From positions 33,994 through 97,993 of the forward strand of contig JANRIR010000073.1 in the NCBI GenBank assembly GCA_033764725.1: a stretch of 64,000 nt of DNA, written 5' to 3'. Positions 35,890-44,724 of this stretch are shown here, piece by piece. Position numbers and translations under genes: made by a program. The DNA is from RI-43 sp033764725 (lineage in GTDB: Bacteria > Pseudomonadota > Alphaproteobacteria > Caulobacterales > Aquidulcibacteraceae). The notes under the pieces were generated by a model. It saw nothing but the letters and a program-made list of their open reading frames with translations, was not told where the DNA came from and did no database searches. The first letter of the stretch is position 1. The number at the start of each line of letters is the position of its first letter.

Positions 35890-36876
35890 ATGCGCAGGCG
35901 CGCCCTCCTCGCGGCGGCGGCGTCCGCCGGCTTGGGCGCATGCGGCGCAACGCCGGGCGCCCGCCCGCTCTACGCCGCCGACACCCATCCCGGCGATTAC
36001 CCCACCGTCGCCGCGGTGGGCTGGTTCGCCGAAGAAGTCGCGCGCAGAAGCCATGGGCGCCTGGGCGTGCGCCAATATCCGGGCGGCCAATTGGGCGAAG
36101 AAAAAGACACGCTCGAACTGACGATCTTCGGCGGCGTCGACATCAATCGCGTCAATCTCGCGCCGTTGAACGCGATCGCGCCGGAAACCATCGTGCCGAC
36201 CTTGCCGTTCCTGTTCCGCTCGGAAGCGCATATGCGCGCGGCCATGGCGGGCGATCCCGGCAAGGCGGTGTTCGCCGCGCTGCGCCGCCATCGCCTCATC
36301 GGTCTATGCTTCTATGACAGCGGCGCGCGCTCCTTCTATACGACGCGGCGGCCGGTTCTTGCGCCAGGCGATCTGCGCGGCATGAAAATCCGCGTGCAGA
36401 ATTCCGACGTGTTCGTGGCCATGGTCGATGCGTTGGGCGGCGACGCCACGCCGATGAGCTATGGCGAAGTCTATGGCGCGCTATTGCAGGGCGTGGTCGA
36501 CGGCGCGGAGAACAATTGGCCGAGCTACGAATCCTCGCGTCATTTTGAGGCGGCGAAGCATTATTCGCTGACGCGCCACGTCATCGCGCCGGAGGCGCTC
36601 GTCATGTCGGCGCGCCGCTGGGACAAGCTCGCGCCGGAGGACCAGGCGCTGATCGCCGGCGCCGCCGCAGACTCCGTCGCCGTGATGGCGCAGCTGTGGA
36701 CCGAGCGGGAAACGGGCGCCGAAGCGCGCCTGCGCGCCGCCGGCGTGTCGGTCGCCGAACCGCCCGATCGCGACGCCTTCGCGCGCCTGATGGCGCCTGT
36801 GTGGGCGCGCTTCCTGCGCGCCGGCCCGTTGCGTCGATTGTCGGAAGACATCCTCGCGCTCGGCGCTGCGCCATGA
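35890..36876 (+). CDS. TRAP transporter solute-binding protein (DctP type)
   Basis: 328 residues. Leader MRRRALLAAAASAGLGAC combines a basic n-region with a lipobox, suggesting a lipid-anchored periplasmic binder. DctP-family features: AEEVARRSHGRLGVRQYPGGQLGEEKD, PFLFRSEAHM, the carboxylate-binding Arg in LRGMKIRVQNSDVFVAMV and the GEVYGALLQGVVDGAENN block. Probably binds uronates, given the context. It overlaps the dctQ-like gene by ATGA. Confidence 0.92.
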   Translation: MRRRALLAAAASAGLGACGATPGARPLYAADTHPGDYPTVAAVGWFAEEVARRSHGRLGVRQYPGGQLGEEKDTLELTIFGGVDINRVNLAPLNAIAPETIVPTLPFLFRSEAHMRAAMAGDPGKAVFAALRRHRLIGLCFYDSGARSFYTTRRPVLAPGDLRGMKIRVQNSDVFVAMVDALGGDATPMSYGEVYGALLQGVVDGAENNWPSYESSRHFEAAKHYSLTRHVIAPEALVMSARRWDKLAPEDQALIAGAAADSVAVMAQLWTERETGAEARLRAAGVSVAEPPDRDAFARLMAPVWARFLRAGPLRRLSEDILALGAAP

Positions 36877-37370
36877 GCGACCTCCTCGCGGCAATCTCGC
36901 GCGCCTTGAGCCGCATTGCGCTGGTCGCCGCAGGCCTTGGCCTGATCGCGATGACCGGCATTCTGTTCTGGCAGGTGTTTGCACGCTATGCGCTGCAAGC
37001 GAGCCCTGCGTGGTCCGAGCAGGCTGCTTTGGCGCTGCTGATCGGCGTCATCAGTCTCGCCGCGGCGGCGGGCGTGCGCGAGGGCTACCATATCGGCATG
37101 ACGATCGTCGTCGACGCGCTGCCGCCGCTGCCGGCGCGCATCGCGCGCGTCTTGTCGATGGGCGTCACGGCCGCGTTCGGCGCAGCGCTCGGCGTCTATG
37201 GCGGCGATCTTGTCGCACAGACCTGGTCGCATGCCTTGCCGTCGCTGCCTTTGTCGCGCGGTGCGGTGTACGCGCCCTTGGCGGCGGCGGGCTGGTTGAT
37301 GGCGTTTTTCGCCATCGAACAGGCGATCGCGGCGGCGCGCGGCCGAACGATTGCGCCGCTATGGAATTGA
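36873..37370 (+). CDS. TRAP transporter small permease (DctQ type)
   Basis: 165 residues, four helices. The conserved segment of DctQ proteins, LFWQVFARYALQASPAWSEQAAL, lies near residues 30-55, followed by the REGYHIGM motif. ATG at 36873 overlaps the binding-protein stop; the 3' end overlaps the large permease by 10 bases. Confidence 0.9.
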   Translation: MSDLLAAISRALSRIALVAAGLGLIAMTGILFWQVFARYALQASPAWSEQAALALLIGVISLAAAAGVREGYHIGMTIVVDALPPLPARIARVLSMGVTAAFGAALGVYGGDLVAQTWSHALPSLPLSRGAVYAPLAAAGWLMAFFAIEQAIAAARGRTIAPLWN

Positions 37371-38641
37371 TCGTTCTGTTCGGCGCGTTGGCCGTCTTGC
37401 TGGCGCTCGGCGTTCCGGTCGCTTTCGCGCTTGGCGCCGCGTCGCTGGCGACGTTCGTGTTTCTCGACATTCCCCCCATCGTCGCGTTCCAACAGATGGC
37501 GGCGGGCATGAGCGCGTTTTCGCTCCTGGCGATTCCGTTCTTCGTGTTCACCGGCGAGCTGATGACGCGTTCGGGGATCGCCGATCGCATCGTCGATGTG
37601 GCGACCGCGCTGTTCGGGCGCTCGCGCGGCGGCCTGGGGCAAGTGAGCGTCGGCGCGGCGATGATGTTCGGATCGGTTTCGGGTTCGGCCGTCGCCACCG
37701 TTTCCGCCGTCGGCGCCACGCTCATTCCGAAGATGAAGGCGGAGGGTTATGGCGCAGACTACGCCGTCAACGTCATGACCTGCGCGGCCATTCTCGGCGT
37801 TCTGGTTCCCCCGTCCCACAACATGATCCTCTACGCGGCCTCGGCGGGCGCGGGCGTTTCGGTCGTCGATCTGTTTCTCGCCGGCGTGATCCCGGCCTTG
37901 GCCACAGGGCTTGCGCTGATGATCGCCGCGCGCTGGGTCGCGGCGCGGCGCGGCTACAAGGCGGGCGTCTTTCCAGGCTGGCGCGCGTTGGCGCGAGCGC
38001 TTGCGGGCGCAGCGCCGGGCTTCATGATCATCGTGATCATTTTCGGCGGCATTCTGGGCGGCGTGTTCACGCCGACGGAATCCTCCGCCATCGCCGTGGT
38101 GTACACCGCCATCGTGGCGCGCCTCGTCTATCGGGCGCTGGGCGCGGCCGCGTTCGCGCGCGCCGTCGCGGGCGCGGTGCAAACCACCGCGATGGTCATG
38201 CTGATCATCGGGGCGGCTGCGTCGTTCGGCTGGCTCCTGGCGCTGACGGAATTTCCCCAAACGCTGGCGAACGGCATGGCCGCGCTGACCGACAATCCGA
38301 TCGCCACGCTGTTGCTCATCAACCTGATCCTGCTGGTCCTCGGCACGTTCATGGACATGGCGCCGCTGATCATCATCGGCACGCCGATCTTTCTGCCGGT
38401 CGCCATGGACGCCGGCATGGATCCCGTACAGTTCGGCGTCGTCATGCTGCTCAATCAAGGCATCGGCCTCGTCACGCCGCCGGTCGGCAGCGTGCAATTC
38501 GTCGGCTGCGGCATCGGCAAGATCCGCATGGAGGACGCGATGCGGACGATCTGGCCGTTCTACGCCGCCCTGTTCGCCGCTCTGATGCTGGTGACCTACG
38601 TGCCGGCCGCATCGCTCTGGCTGCCGGGATTGCTGCGATGA
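37361..38641 (+). CDS. TRAP transporter large permease (DctM type)
   Basis: 426 residues, about twelve helices. DctM features: IPFFVFTGELMTRSGIADRIV, the region SVSGSAVATVSAVGATLIPKM and LVPPSHNMILYA, then FTPTESSAIAVVY and LVTPPVGSVQF. Starts MELIVLFGALAVLLALGVP at 37361. With the two upstream genes it forms a complete sodium-driven TRAP importer for a uronate-like acid. Confidence 0.94.
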   Translation: MELIVLFGALAVLLALGVPVAFALGAASLATFVFLDIPPIVAFQQMAAGMSAFSLLAIPFFVFTGELMTRSGIADRIVDVATALFGRSRGGLGQVSVGAAMMFGSVSGSAVATVSAVGATLIPKMKAEGYGADYAVNVMTCAAILGVLVPPSHNMILYAASAGAGVSVVDLFLAGVIPALATGLALMIAARWVAARRGYKAGVFPGWRALARALAGAAPGFMIIVIIFGGILGGVFTPTESSAIAVVYTAIVARLVYRALGAAAFARAVAGAVQTTAMVMLIIGAAASFGWLLALTEFPQTLANGMAALTDNPIATLLLINLILLVLGTFMDMAPLIIIGTPIFLPVAMDAGMDPVQFGVVMLLNQGIGLVTPPVGSVQFVGCGIGKIRMEDAMRTIWPFYAALFAALMLVTYVPAASLWLPGLLR

Positions 38642-40122
38642 TGCGCCTCTCAGACGCCACACTGCATCGCGCGCCGCCCGCCGTGCGCAGGCCAGCCTAT
38701 GACCGCGCCGCGATGGCTTGCGGCGTCGTGCATCTCGGCGTCGGCGCGTTTCATCGCGCGCATCAGGCGGCCGTGTTCGACGACGCGCTCGCGGCGGGCG
38801 ATCGCCGCTGGGGCGTGCTCGGCGCCTCGCTGCGCAACGCGCATGTACGCGATCAACTCGCCCCGCAAGACGGCCTCTACACCCTGCGCGTCCTTGACGG
38901 CGACCGCGCCGATGATCGCATCATCGGCGCGCTGCGCGATGTGATCGTTGCGCCGCACGATCCGGCTGGGCTGATCGCGGCCATGCGCAGTCCCGACGTG
39001 CATCTCGTGACGCTGACCATCACCGAGAAGGGCTATTGCCTCGATCCGGCCTCGGGCGCGCTGCGCGTCGACGATCCTGACATCCGCCACGATGCGGCGC
39101 ATCGCCACGCACCGCGCACGGCGCTGGGATTTCTCGTCGCTGCGCTCGCCGCCCGCCGCGCCGACGGCGCAGCGCCCTTCACCGTGATGTCGTGCGACAA
39201 TCTCCCCCACAATGGCGACCGCACGCGCAGCGCTGTCGTCGGCATGGCGCGCCTGCAGGACCGCGACCTTGCGGCCTGGATCGCCGATGCGGTGCGCTTT
39301 CCCAATGCGATGGTCGATCGCATCGCACCTGCGACGACGCCGGACGACATCGCCGCGCTACGCGCAACGCTTGGGCTCGACGACCTTGCGACGATCAAGA
39401 CCGAGCCGTTTCTGCACTGGGTGATCGAAGACCGCTTCAGCGGGCCGCGCCCGGACTTCGCAACGCCCGGCGTGCAGATCACCCGCGACGTGGCGCCGTG
39501 GGAGGCGGCGAAGCTGCGGCTGTTGAACGGCGCGCATTCCGCGCTCGCTTATCTCGGCGCGCTGGCAGGCCACGAGACGGTGGCCGAAGCCATCGCTGCG
39601 CCGGGCTTTGGCGCTCTTGTCGATGCGCTCTGGGACGAAGCGGAAACGACTTTGTCGCCGCCCGCCGATCTCGACATCGCCGCCTATCGCGCCGCGCTCA
39701 AGCGCCGCTTCGCCAATTCCGCGCTGCGCCATCGCCTGCGCCAGATCGCCATGGACGGCTCGCAGAAGCTGCCGCAGCGCCTGCTCGAGACCGCGCGCGC
39801 GCGGCTGCGCAGCGATCGACCCATCGCTGCGCTCGCGCTCGCCATTGCAGGTTGGATGCGCTGGCAAATCGGCCGCGACGAACGCGGCGCGGCCTTCGTC
39901 GTCGACGATCCGCTCGCCGCGCGCACCGCAGCGCTGATCGCCGGCGCCGGCGCGCCCGCCGCCATGGCGCAGGCGCTGATGACGCTGCAAGACGTGTTCG
40001 GCGCCGATCTTCCCCAAAGCCAAGCCTTTCGCGCCGCCGTGACCGCAGCGCTGGAGGCGCTTTTGCGCGACGGCGCGGCGCGCACGGTGCAGCGTTTCGC
40101 TGCGCAGGAGCGCACATCATGA
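38638..40122 (+). CDS. uxuB: Fructuronate reductase-like mannitol dehydrogenase
   Basis: 494 residues of the polyol-specific long-chain dehydrogenase family. N-terminal Rossmann motif VVHLGVGAFHRAHQA, signature SCDNLPHNGDRTR with KTEPFLHWVIEDRF, and the catalytic-Lys segment EAAKLRLLNGAHSALAYLG. Reduces fructuronate to mannonate; since no uxaB is seen it may also take tagaturonate. ATG at 38638 overlaps the TRAP permease stop. Confidence 0.9.
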   Translation: MMRLSDATLHRAPPAVRRPAYDRAAMACGVVHLGVGAFHRAHQAAVFDDALAAGDRRWGVLGASLRNAHVRDQLAPQDGLYTLRVLDGDRADDRIIGALRDVIVAPHDPAGLIAAMRSPDVHLVTLTITEKGYCLDPASGALRVDDPDIRHDAAHRHAPRTALGFLVAALAARRADGAAPFTVMSCDNLPHNGDRTRSAVVGMARLQDRDLAAWIADAVRFPNAMVDRIAPATTPDDIAALRATLGLDDLATIKTEPFLHWVIEDRFSGPRPDFATPGVQITRDVAPWEAAKLRLLNGAHSALAYLGALAGHETVAEAIAAPGFGALVDALWDEAETTLSPPADLDIAAYRAALKRRFANSALRHRLRQIAMDGSQKLPQRLLETARARLRSDRPIAALALAIAGWMRWQIGRDERGAAFVVDDPLAARTAALIAGAGAPAAMAQALMTLQDVFGADLPQSQAFRAAVTAALEALLRDGAARTVQRFAAQERTS

Positions 40123-41624
40123 CCGGCGCGCGCTTTCTTCAGCTCAACCCGCTCGACGACGTCGCCATCGCGCTCGACGACGCCGCGGCGGGCGATGCGG
40201 CGTTCGGCGTGCGCGCCGCGCAGGCGATCCCCCAGGGCCACAAGATCGCGCTGCGTGCGATCGCGGCAGGCGCCGCGGTGCGCAAGTACGGCCAGATCAT
40301 CGGCTGCGCACGCACAGCCATCGCGCCCGGCGCCCACGTGCACGTGCACAATCTGGCCATGACGGATGCGCCGCGCCCGGCGGAGTATGGCGCCGATGTG
40401 CGCGCGCCGGCGGCGCCGACCGGCGCGCAGTTTTCAGGCTTTGTCCGCCCAGACGGACGCGTCGGCACGCGCAACGTCATCGGCGTGCTGACCACCGTCA
40501 ATTGCTCGGCCACCGTGGCGCGCCGCGTGGCGGATCATTTCACGCCGGAGCGCATGGCCGCTTATCCTCACGTGGACGGCGTCGCGGCTTTCACGCATCA
40601 CGGCGGCTGCGGCGTTTCAGCCACGGGCGACGATGCGGCGCTGCTCAACCGCACGCTCGCAGGCTACGCGCGGCATCCGAATTTCGCAGGCGTCGTGATC
40701 ATCGGCCTCGGCTGCGAGGTCAATCAGATCGAGCGCCTGTTCGACGAGGCGGGCCTCGCGCCGGGCCCGATGCTGCAGCCGATCGCCATCCAGGAAGCGG
40801 GCGGCACCCTGAAGGCCATCGAGCGCGGCGCAGCCATCGTGCGCGAAATGGCGCAAGAGGCCGACAAGGCGCGCCGCCAGATGGTCTCCGCGGCGCATCT
40901 CACGGTCGGTCTGCAATGCGGCGGCTCGGACGCTTGGTCCGGCGTGACGGCCAATCCAAGCCTTGGCGCGGCGGTCGATCTTCTGGTCGCCGAAGGGGGG
41001 GCCGCGATTCTTTCGGAAACCCCGGAAATTTACGGGGCCGAGCATCTTTTGCTGCGCCGCGCGATGAGCCCCGAGGTGGCGGAAAAATTATCCGCGCGCA
41101 TCGCCTGGTGGCAGGCCTATGTGGCGCGTCACGGCGCCGATCTGAACAACAACCCCTCGCCTGGAAACATTCAGGGCGGGCTGACGACGATCCTGGAGAA
41201 GTCCCTCGGCGCGGTCGCGAAATCCGGCGGCGCCGCCTTGAGCGACGTGCTGCTCTACGCCGAACCGTTGCGGCGCAACGGCTTCGTGTTCATGGACAGC
41301 CCGGGTTACGACCCCTGCTCCGCCACCGGGCAGATCGCTTCGGGCGCAACGCTGATCGCCTTCACCACCGGACGCGGCTCGGTGTTCGGCTCGAAACCCG
41401 CGCCGTGCCTGAAGCTCGCTTCCAATGCGCGGCTCGCCATGCATATGGACGACGATATCGACATCGATTGCGCGCCCGTTCTGTCGGGCGCATCGCTGGA
41501 GTCGATGGGCGAGCTGATCTTCGCGCGCATGCTCGAGGTCGCCAGCGGCGCGCGCACGAAATCCGAAGCGCTCGGCGTGGGCGATCATGAATTCGTGCCC
41601 TGGCGCCTGGGCGCCTGGCTGTGA
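40119..41624 (+). CDS. uxaA: Altronate dehydratase
   Basis: 501 residues; dehydrates D-altronate to KDG. The N-terminal SAF domain (HVHVHNLAM at about 73-81) is joined to the C-terminal catalytic domain; this full-length arrangement is typical of UxaA. Signatures: FVRPDGRVGTRNVIGVL, HHGGCGVSATGDD, GLQCGGSDAWSGVTANPSLG and NNNPSPGNIQGGLTTILEKSLG. Overlaps uxuB and the next gene by 4 bases. Confidence 0.95.
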   Translation: MTGARFLQLNPLDDVAIALDDAAAGDAAFGVRAAQAIPQGHKIALRAIAAGAAVRKYGQIIGCARTAIAPGAHVHVHNLAMTDAPRPAEYGADVRAPAAPTGAQFSGFVRPDGRVGTRNVIGVLTTVNCSATVARRVADHFTPERMAAYPHVDGVAAFTHHGGCGVSATGDDAALLNRTLAGYARHPNFAGVVIIGLGCEVNQIERLFDEAGLAPGPMLQPIAIQEAGGTLKAIERGAAIVREMAQEADKARRQMVSAAHLTVGLQCGGSDAWSGVTANPSLGAAVDLLVAEGGAAILSETPEIYGAEHLLLRRAMSPEVAEKLSARIAWWQAYVARHGADLNNNPSPGNIQGGLTTILEKSLGAVAKSGGAALSDVLLYAEPLRRNGFVFMDSPGYDPCSATGQIASGATLIAFTTGRGSVFGSKPAPCLKLASNARLAMHMDDDIDIDCAPVLSGASLESMGELIFARMLEVASGARTKSEALGVGDHEFVPWRLGAWL

Positions 41625-42880
41625 TCAGCCGTCGCGCTCTGATGGGCGGCGCGTTGGCGCTGCAGGGCGCAGCCGCGCCGGCCCATCCGCAAGCCGCGCA
41701 AATGCGCGCCGACGTCATCGCCAGCCTGGCGCGCACCGTCGCAACGGCGCTGATCGGACCGGACGGCAAGGGACGTGCGGATTATGACCTGCTCACCGGC
41801 CAATGGTTCGACTACGAACCGCACTGGCATACCGGCCAGCAGATCCTCGCGCTGACGCAGGCCTGGCGGATCACGCACGACGACGCGCTGCTCGCCGCCG
41901 CACGACGCGCCGGCGATTGGTGGATCGGAACGGCCTTCGCGCCGCCGCATCCGCTGGCGGGATTGGTCAACGCCTATCACGGCGACCGCATCGGACGGCT
42001 GATCAATTTCACCACGATTTCGGACGGAACGCCTGGCCTCTTCGCGCTCTCGCGGGTGACCGGCGATCCGCGCTACGCCGATGCCGCGACGTGCGCGGGC
42101 GCATGGCTCTATCGCCGCACGCGCGTTCCGGACGCAGACCAGCTGTTCTACAATTTCATCGATCCGCAAAATGGAATGGTCATCACCGATTATTCGCCGC
42201 ATCACCCCGATGCGGCGCCCCCGTCTGTGACCCAAGTCGCGCGGCCGAATATCGAGGGCTTTCTCTTTCTCGACATGCACCGCCACACGCGCGATCCGCG
42301 CTGGCGCGCACGCTTCATCGCTCAGGCGGAGGGCGCGCTGCGCTGGCAGGACGAAAACGGCTTGTGGATGGCGTTCGAACCGAACGACGCGGCCACGGGA
42401 AAAGTGCATCCGCGCTTCAATGTCTGGAACGCCGAAGCGCTGTTGGAGGCCTATGGCGTCACCGGCGATCGGCGCTTTCTCGACGCTGCGCTGCGGACGG
42501 GATTGTTCATGGCGCGCGTGCAGGATCGCCATGGCGCGATCTATTACGACCTCACCGAAGATGCGCGCTGGACGAGCGCATCGATCACCGGATCGGCCGT
42601 CGCGTTCTCGGCGATGCTGTGGATGCGGCTGCGCGCGCACGGCGCAGGCGACGCGCTGACGCCCAACATCGAGCGCGCGCTGGCCTGGCTGATGGCGAAC
42701 CGCTTCGCCGAAGATCATCCCGACCCCAATCTGCGCGGCGCGGCGCTGGAGACGCGTCTGCGCCATGTCGACGGCGCCGCCCGCCTCGTCGTGCGCGACA
42801 TCGCGACCTCCTTTGCGTTGCGGTGTCTCGTGATGGCTGAGGATGAGGCCCAGGGGCGCGACATCAATAGGGGAGCATGA
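41621..42880 (+). CDS. Exported six-hairpin glycosidase-like protein
   Basis: 419 residues from a GTG that overlaps the uxaA stop (GTGA). Tat-like leader MISRRALMGGALALQGAAA. The rest is an (alpha/alpha)6-type pattern of repeated helices (GQQILALTQAWRITHDDALLAAARR, LFALSRVTGDPRYADAA, LLEAYGVTGDRRFLDAAL), seen in GH88/GH105 unsaturated glucuronyl hydrolases and related enzymes. I cannot place the catalytic Asp with certainty. Acts in the periplasm on uronate oligomers, by context. Confidence 0.65.
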   Translation: MISRRALMGGALALQGAAAPAHPQAAQMRADVIASLARTVATALIGPDGKGRADYDLLTGQWFDYEPHWHTGQQILALTQAWRITHDDALLAAARRAGDWWIGTAFAPPHPLAGLVNAYHGDRIGRLINFTTISDGTPGLFALSRVTGDPRYADAATCAGAWLYRRTRVPDADQLFYNFIDPQNGMVITDYSPHHPDAAPPSVTQVARPNIEGFLFLDMHRHTRDPRWRARFIAQAEGALRWQDENGLWMAFEPNDAATGKVHPRFNVWNAEALLEAYGVTGDRRFLDAALRTGLFMARVQDRHGAIYYDLTEDARWTSASITGSAVAFSAMLWMRLRAHGAGDALTPNIERALAWLMANRFAEDHPDPNLRGAALETRLRHVDGAARLVVRDIATSFALRCLVMAEDEAQGRDINRGA

Positions 42881-44724
42881 TGAAGATCGACCGCCGTTCG
42901 CTGTTGTCCAGCGCCGCTTTGGCCTTCGCCGCGCCGTGGCCTGCGCTCGCCCAGACTGCGCCCGCGCCGGCGCCCGCGGTGATGAGCCTCCTGCATGCGC
43001 GCGCCAAGACCGCGCTGAGCGGCGTCTGGCGCTACATCCTCGACCCGTACGACGTCGCCGCGCGCAAGCCGCGCCAGCGCCGCAGCTTCTGGCTGGACGA
43101 GCGCGAAACGCCCGGCGGGCCGCTGATCGAGTACGAATGGTCGAGCGCGCCGGAAATCACCCTGCCCTGCGATTGGAACACGGCCATCCCCGAATTGATG
43201 TGGTATGATGGGCCTGTCTATTTTCATCGCGTGTTTCAGGCCGAGGCGCGGCCTGGCCTGCGCCGGCATCTGGTTTTCGAAGCGGTGAATTATCGCGCTG
43301 CGGTGTGGCTGAACGGCGAAGAGATCGCCACCCATGAGGGCGGCTTCACGCCGTTCTCGGTTGATGTCACCGACGCGCTGCGCGCGGGCGACAATTGGAT
43401 CGTGGTGCGCGCCGACAGCCGCCACCATCCCGCCGGCCTGCCGAGCGTCGATTTCGACTGGAAGAATTATGGCGGCGTCACGCGCCCGATCTGGCTCGTC
43501 GAAACGCCCGACACCTATATCGAGGACGCGTTCGTGCGCCTGGAGGGAGAGGCGATCCGCGTCGACATGCGTCTCGCGGGCGCGGCGCCCGGCGGTCAGG
43601 CGGTGCGGATCGCTGCGCCGGAGCTCGGACTGATCTTGCGCGGGCGCACCGACGCCGAGGGACGCGCTGCGCTGACGGCGCGCGCACCCCAGCGCTTGCG
43701 CTTGTGGTCGCCCGAGCGGCCGACGCTCTATGACGTCGCGTTGAGCGCCGGCGCGGATGTCGTGCATGAGCAGATCGGCTTCCGCCGCATCGAGACGCGT
43801 GGCCGCACGCTGCTCCTCAATGGCGAAGCGCTGTTCCTGCGCGGCGTCGCCATGCACGAAGAGACGATCGGCGAGAACCCGACCCGCGCCGTCAGCGAAG
43901 CCGATGCGATCGCGCTCTTGGAGACGGCCAAGGCGCTCGGCTGCAATTTCGTCCGTCTCGCGCATTATCCGCACGCAGCGCATGTGGCGCGCGCGGCCGA
44001 CCGGCTTGGCGTGCTGTTGTGGGCGGAGATCCCGGTCTATTGGGAGGATGTCGCTTACGGCGATCCGACCACGCTGGCGCTGGCGCGCGCGATGATGACG
44101 GAACTGGTTGTGCGCGACCGCAATCGCGCGTCGGTGATCCTGTGGTCGGTGGCCAACGAAACGCCCCCGACCCCGGCGCGGACCGGCTTTCTGCGCACGG
44201 TGATCGACGATGTGCGCCGCCTTGATCCCACACGGCTGGTGACCGCAGCGCTGGACAAAAACGTCGATATCGGCGGTGCCCGCGACGGCGACAGCCGCAT
44301 CTCCGTGCAGGACGAATTGGGCGCCGATCTCGACGTCATCGCCATGAACCAATACGAAGCCTGGTACAGCCGCCGCAGCCCAGGGGACATCTTCGATGAA
44401 GTCACGTTTTCAACCGTCTACGACAAGCCGCTGGTGATGAGCGAATTCGGGGCCGACGCGCTCGCGGGCCATCGCGGCGCGCGCAGCGAGCGGTGGACGG
44501 AGGACTATCAGGCGTGGCTGTTCGAAGAGACGCTGCGGTGCGTCGATCGTGACGGCTTCGCCGGCGTGTGCCCGTGGCTGCTCAAGGATTTCCGGTCGCC
44601 GCGGCGCTGGCATGGGCGGTTTCAACAGATGTGGAACCGCAAGGGCGTGATCAGCGAGCGCGGCGTGCGCAAGCAGGCGTTCGACGTGCTGCGCGCCTAT
44701 TACCAGCGCAAAGCCGGTGGCTAG
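42877..44724 (+). CDS. Beta-glucuronidase, GH2 (exported)
   Basis: 615 residues with a Tat-type leader (DRRSLLSSAALAFAAPWPALAQ). Sugar-binding, Ig-like and TIM-barrel domains as in GH2. Acid/base Glu428 in WSVANET; nucleophile Glu523 in MSEFGADA; glucuronidase N-x-K motif Asn587/Lys589 (MWNRKGVISERG). It is a distant paralogue of the cytoplasmic enzyme at 29552-31351, but periplasmic. Overlaps its neighbours on both sides in the operon. Confidence 0.86.
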   Translation: MMKIDRRSLLSSAALAFAAPWPALAQTAPAPAPAVMSLLHARAKTALSGVWRYILDPYDVAARKPRQRRSFWLDERETPGGPLIEYEWSSAPEITLPCDWNTAIPELMWYDGPVYFHRVFQAEARPGLRRHLVFEAVNYRAAVWLNGEEIATHEGGFTPFSVDVTDALRAGDNWIVVRADSRHHPAGLPSVDFDWKNYGGVTRPIWLVETPDTYIEDAFVRLEGEAIRVDMRLAGAAPGGQAVRIAAPELGLILRGRTDAEGRAALTARAPQRLRLWSPERPTLYDVALSAGADVVHEQIGFRRIETRGRTLLLNGEALFLRGVAMHEETIGENPTRAVSEADAIALLETAKALGCNFVRLAHYPHAAHVARAADRLGVLLWAEIPVYWEDVAYGDPTTLALARAMMTELVVRDRNRASVILWSVANETPPTPARTGFLRTVIDDVRRLDPTRLVTAALDKNVDIGGARDGDSRISVQDELGADLDVIAMNQYEAWYSRRSPGDIFDEVTFSTVYDKPLVMSEFGADALAGHRGARSERWTEDYQAWLFEETLRCVDRDGFAGVCPWLLKDFRSPRRWHGRFQQMWNRKGVISERGVRKQAFDVLRAYYQRKAGG

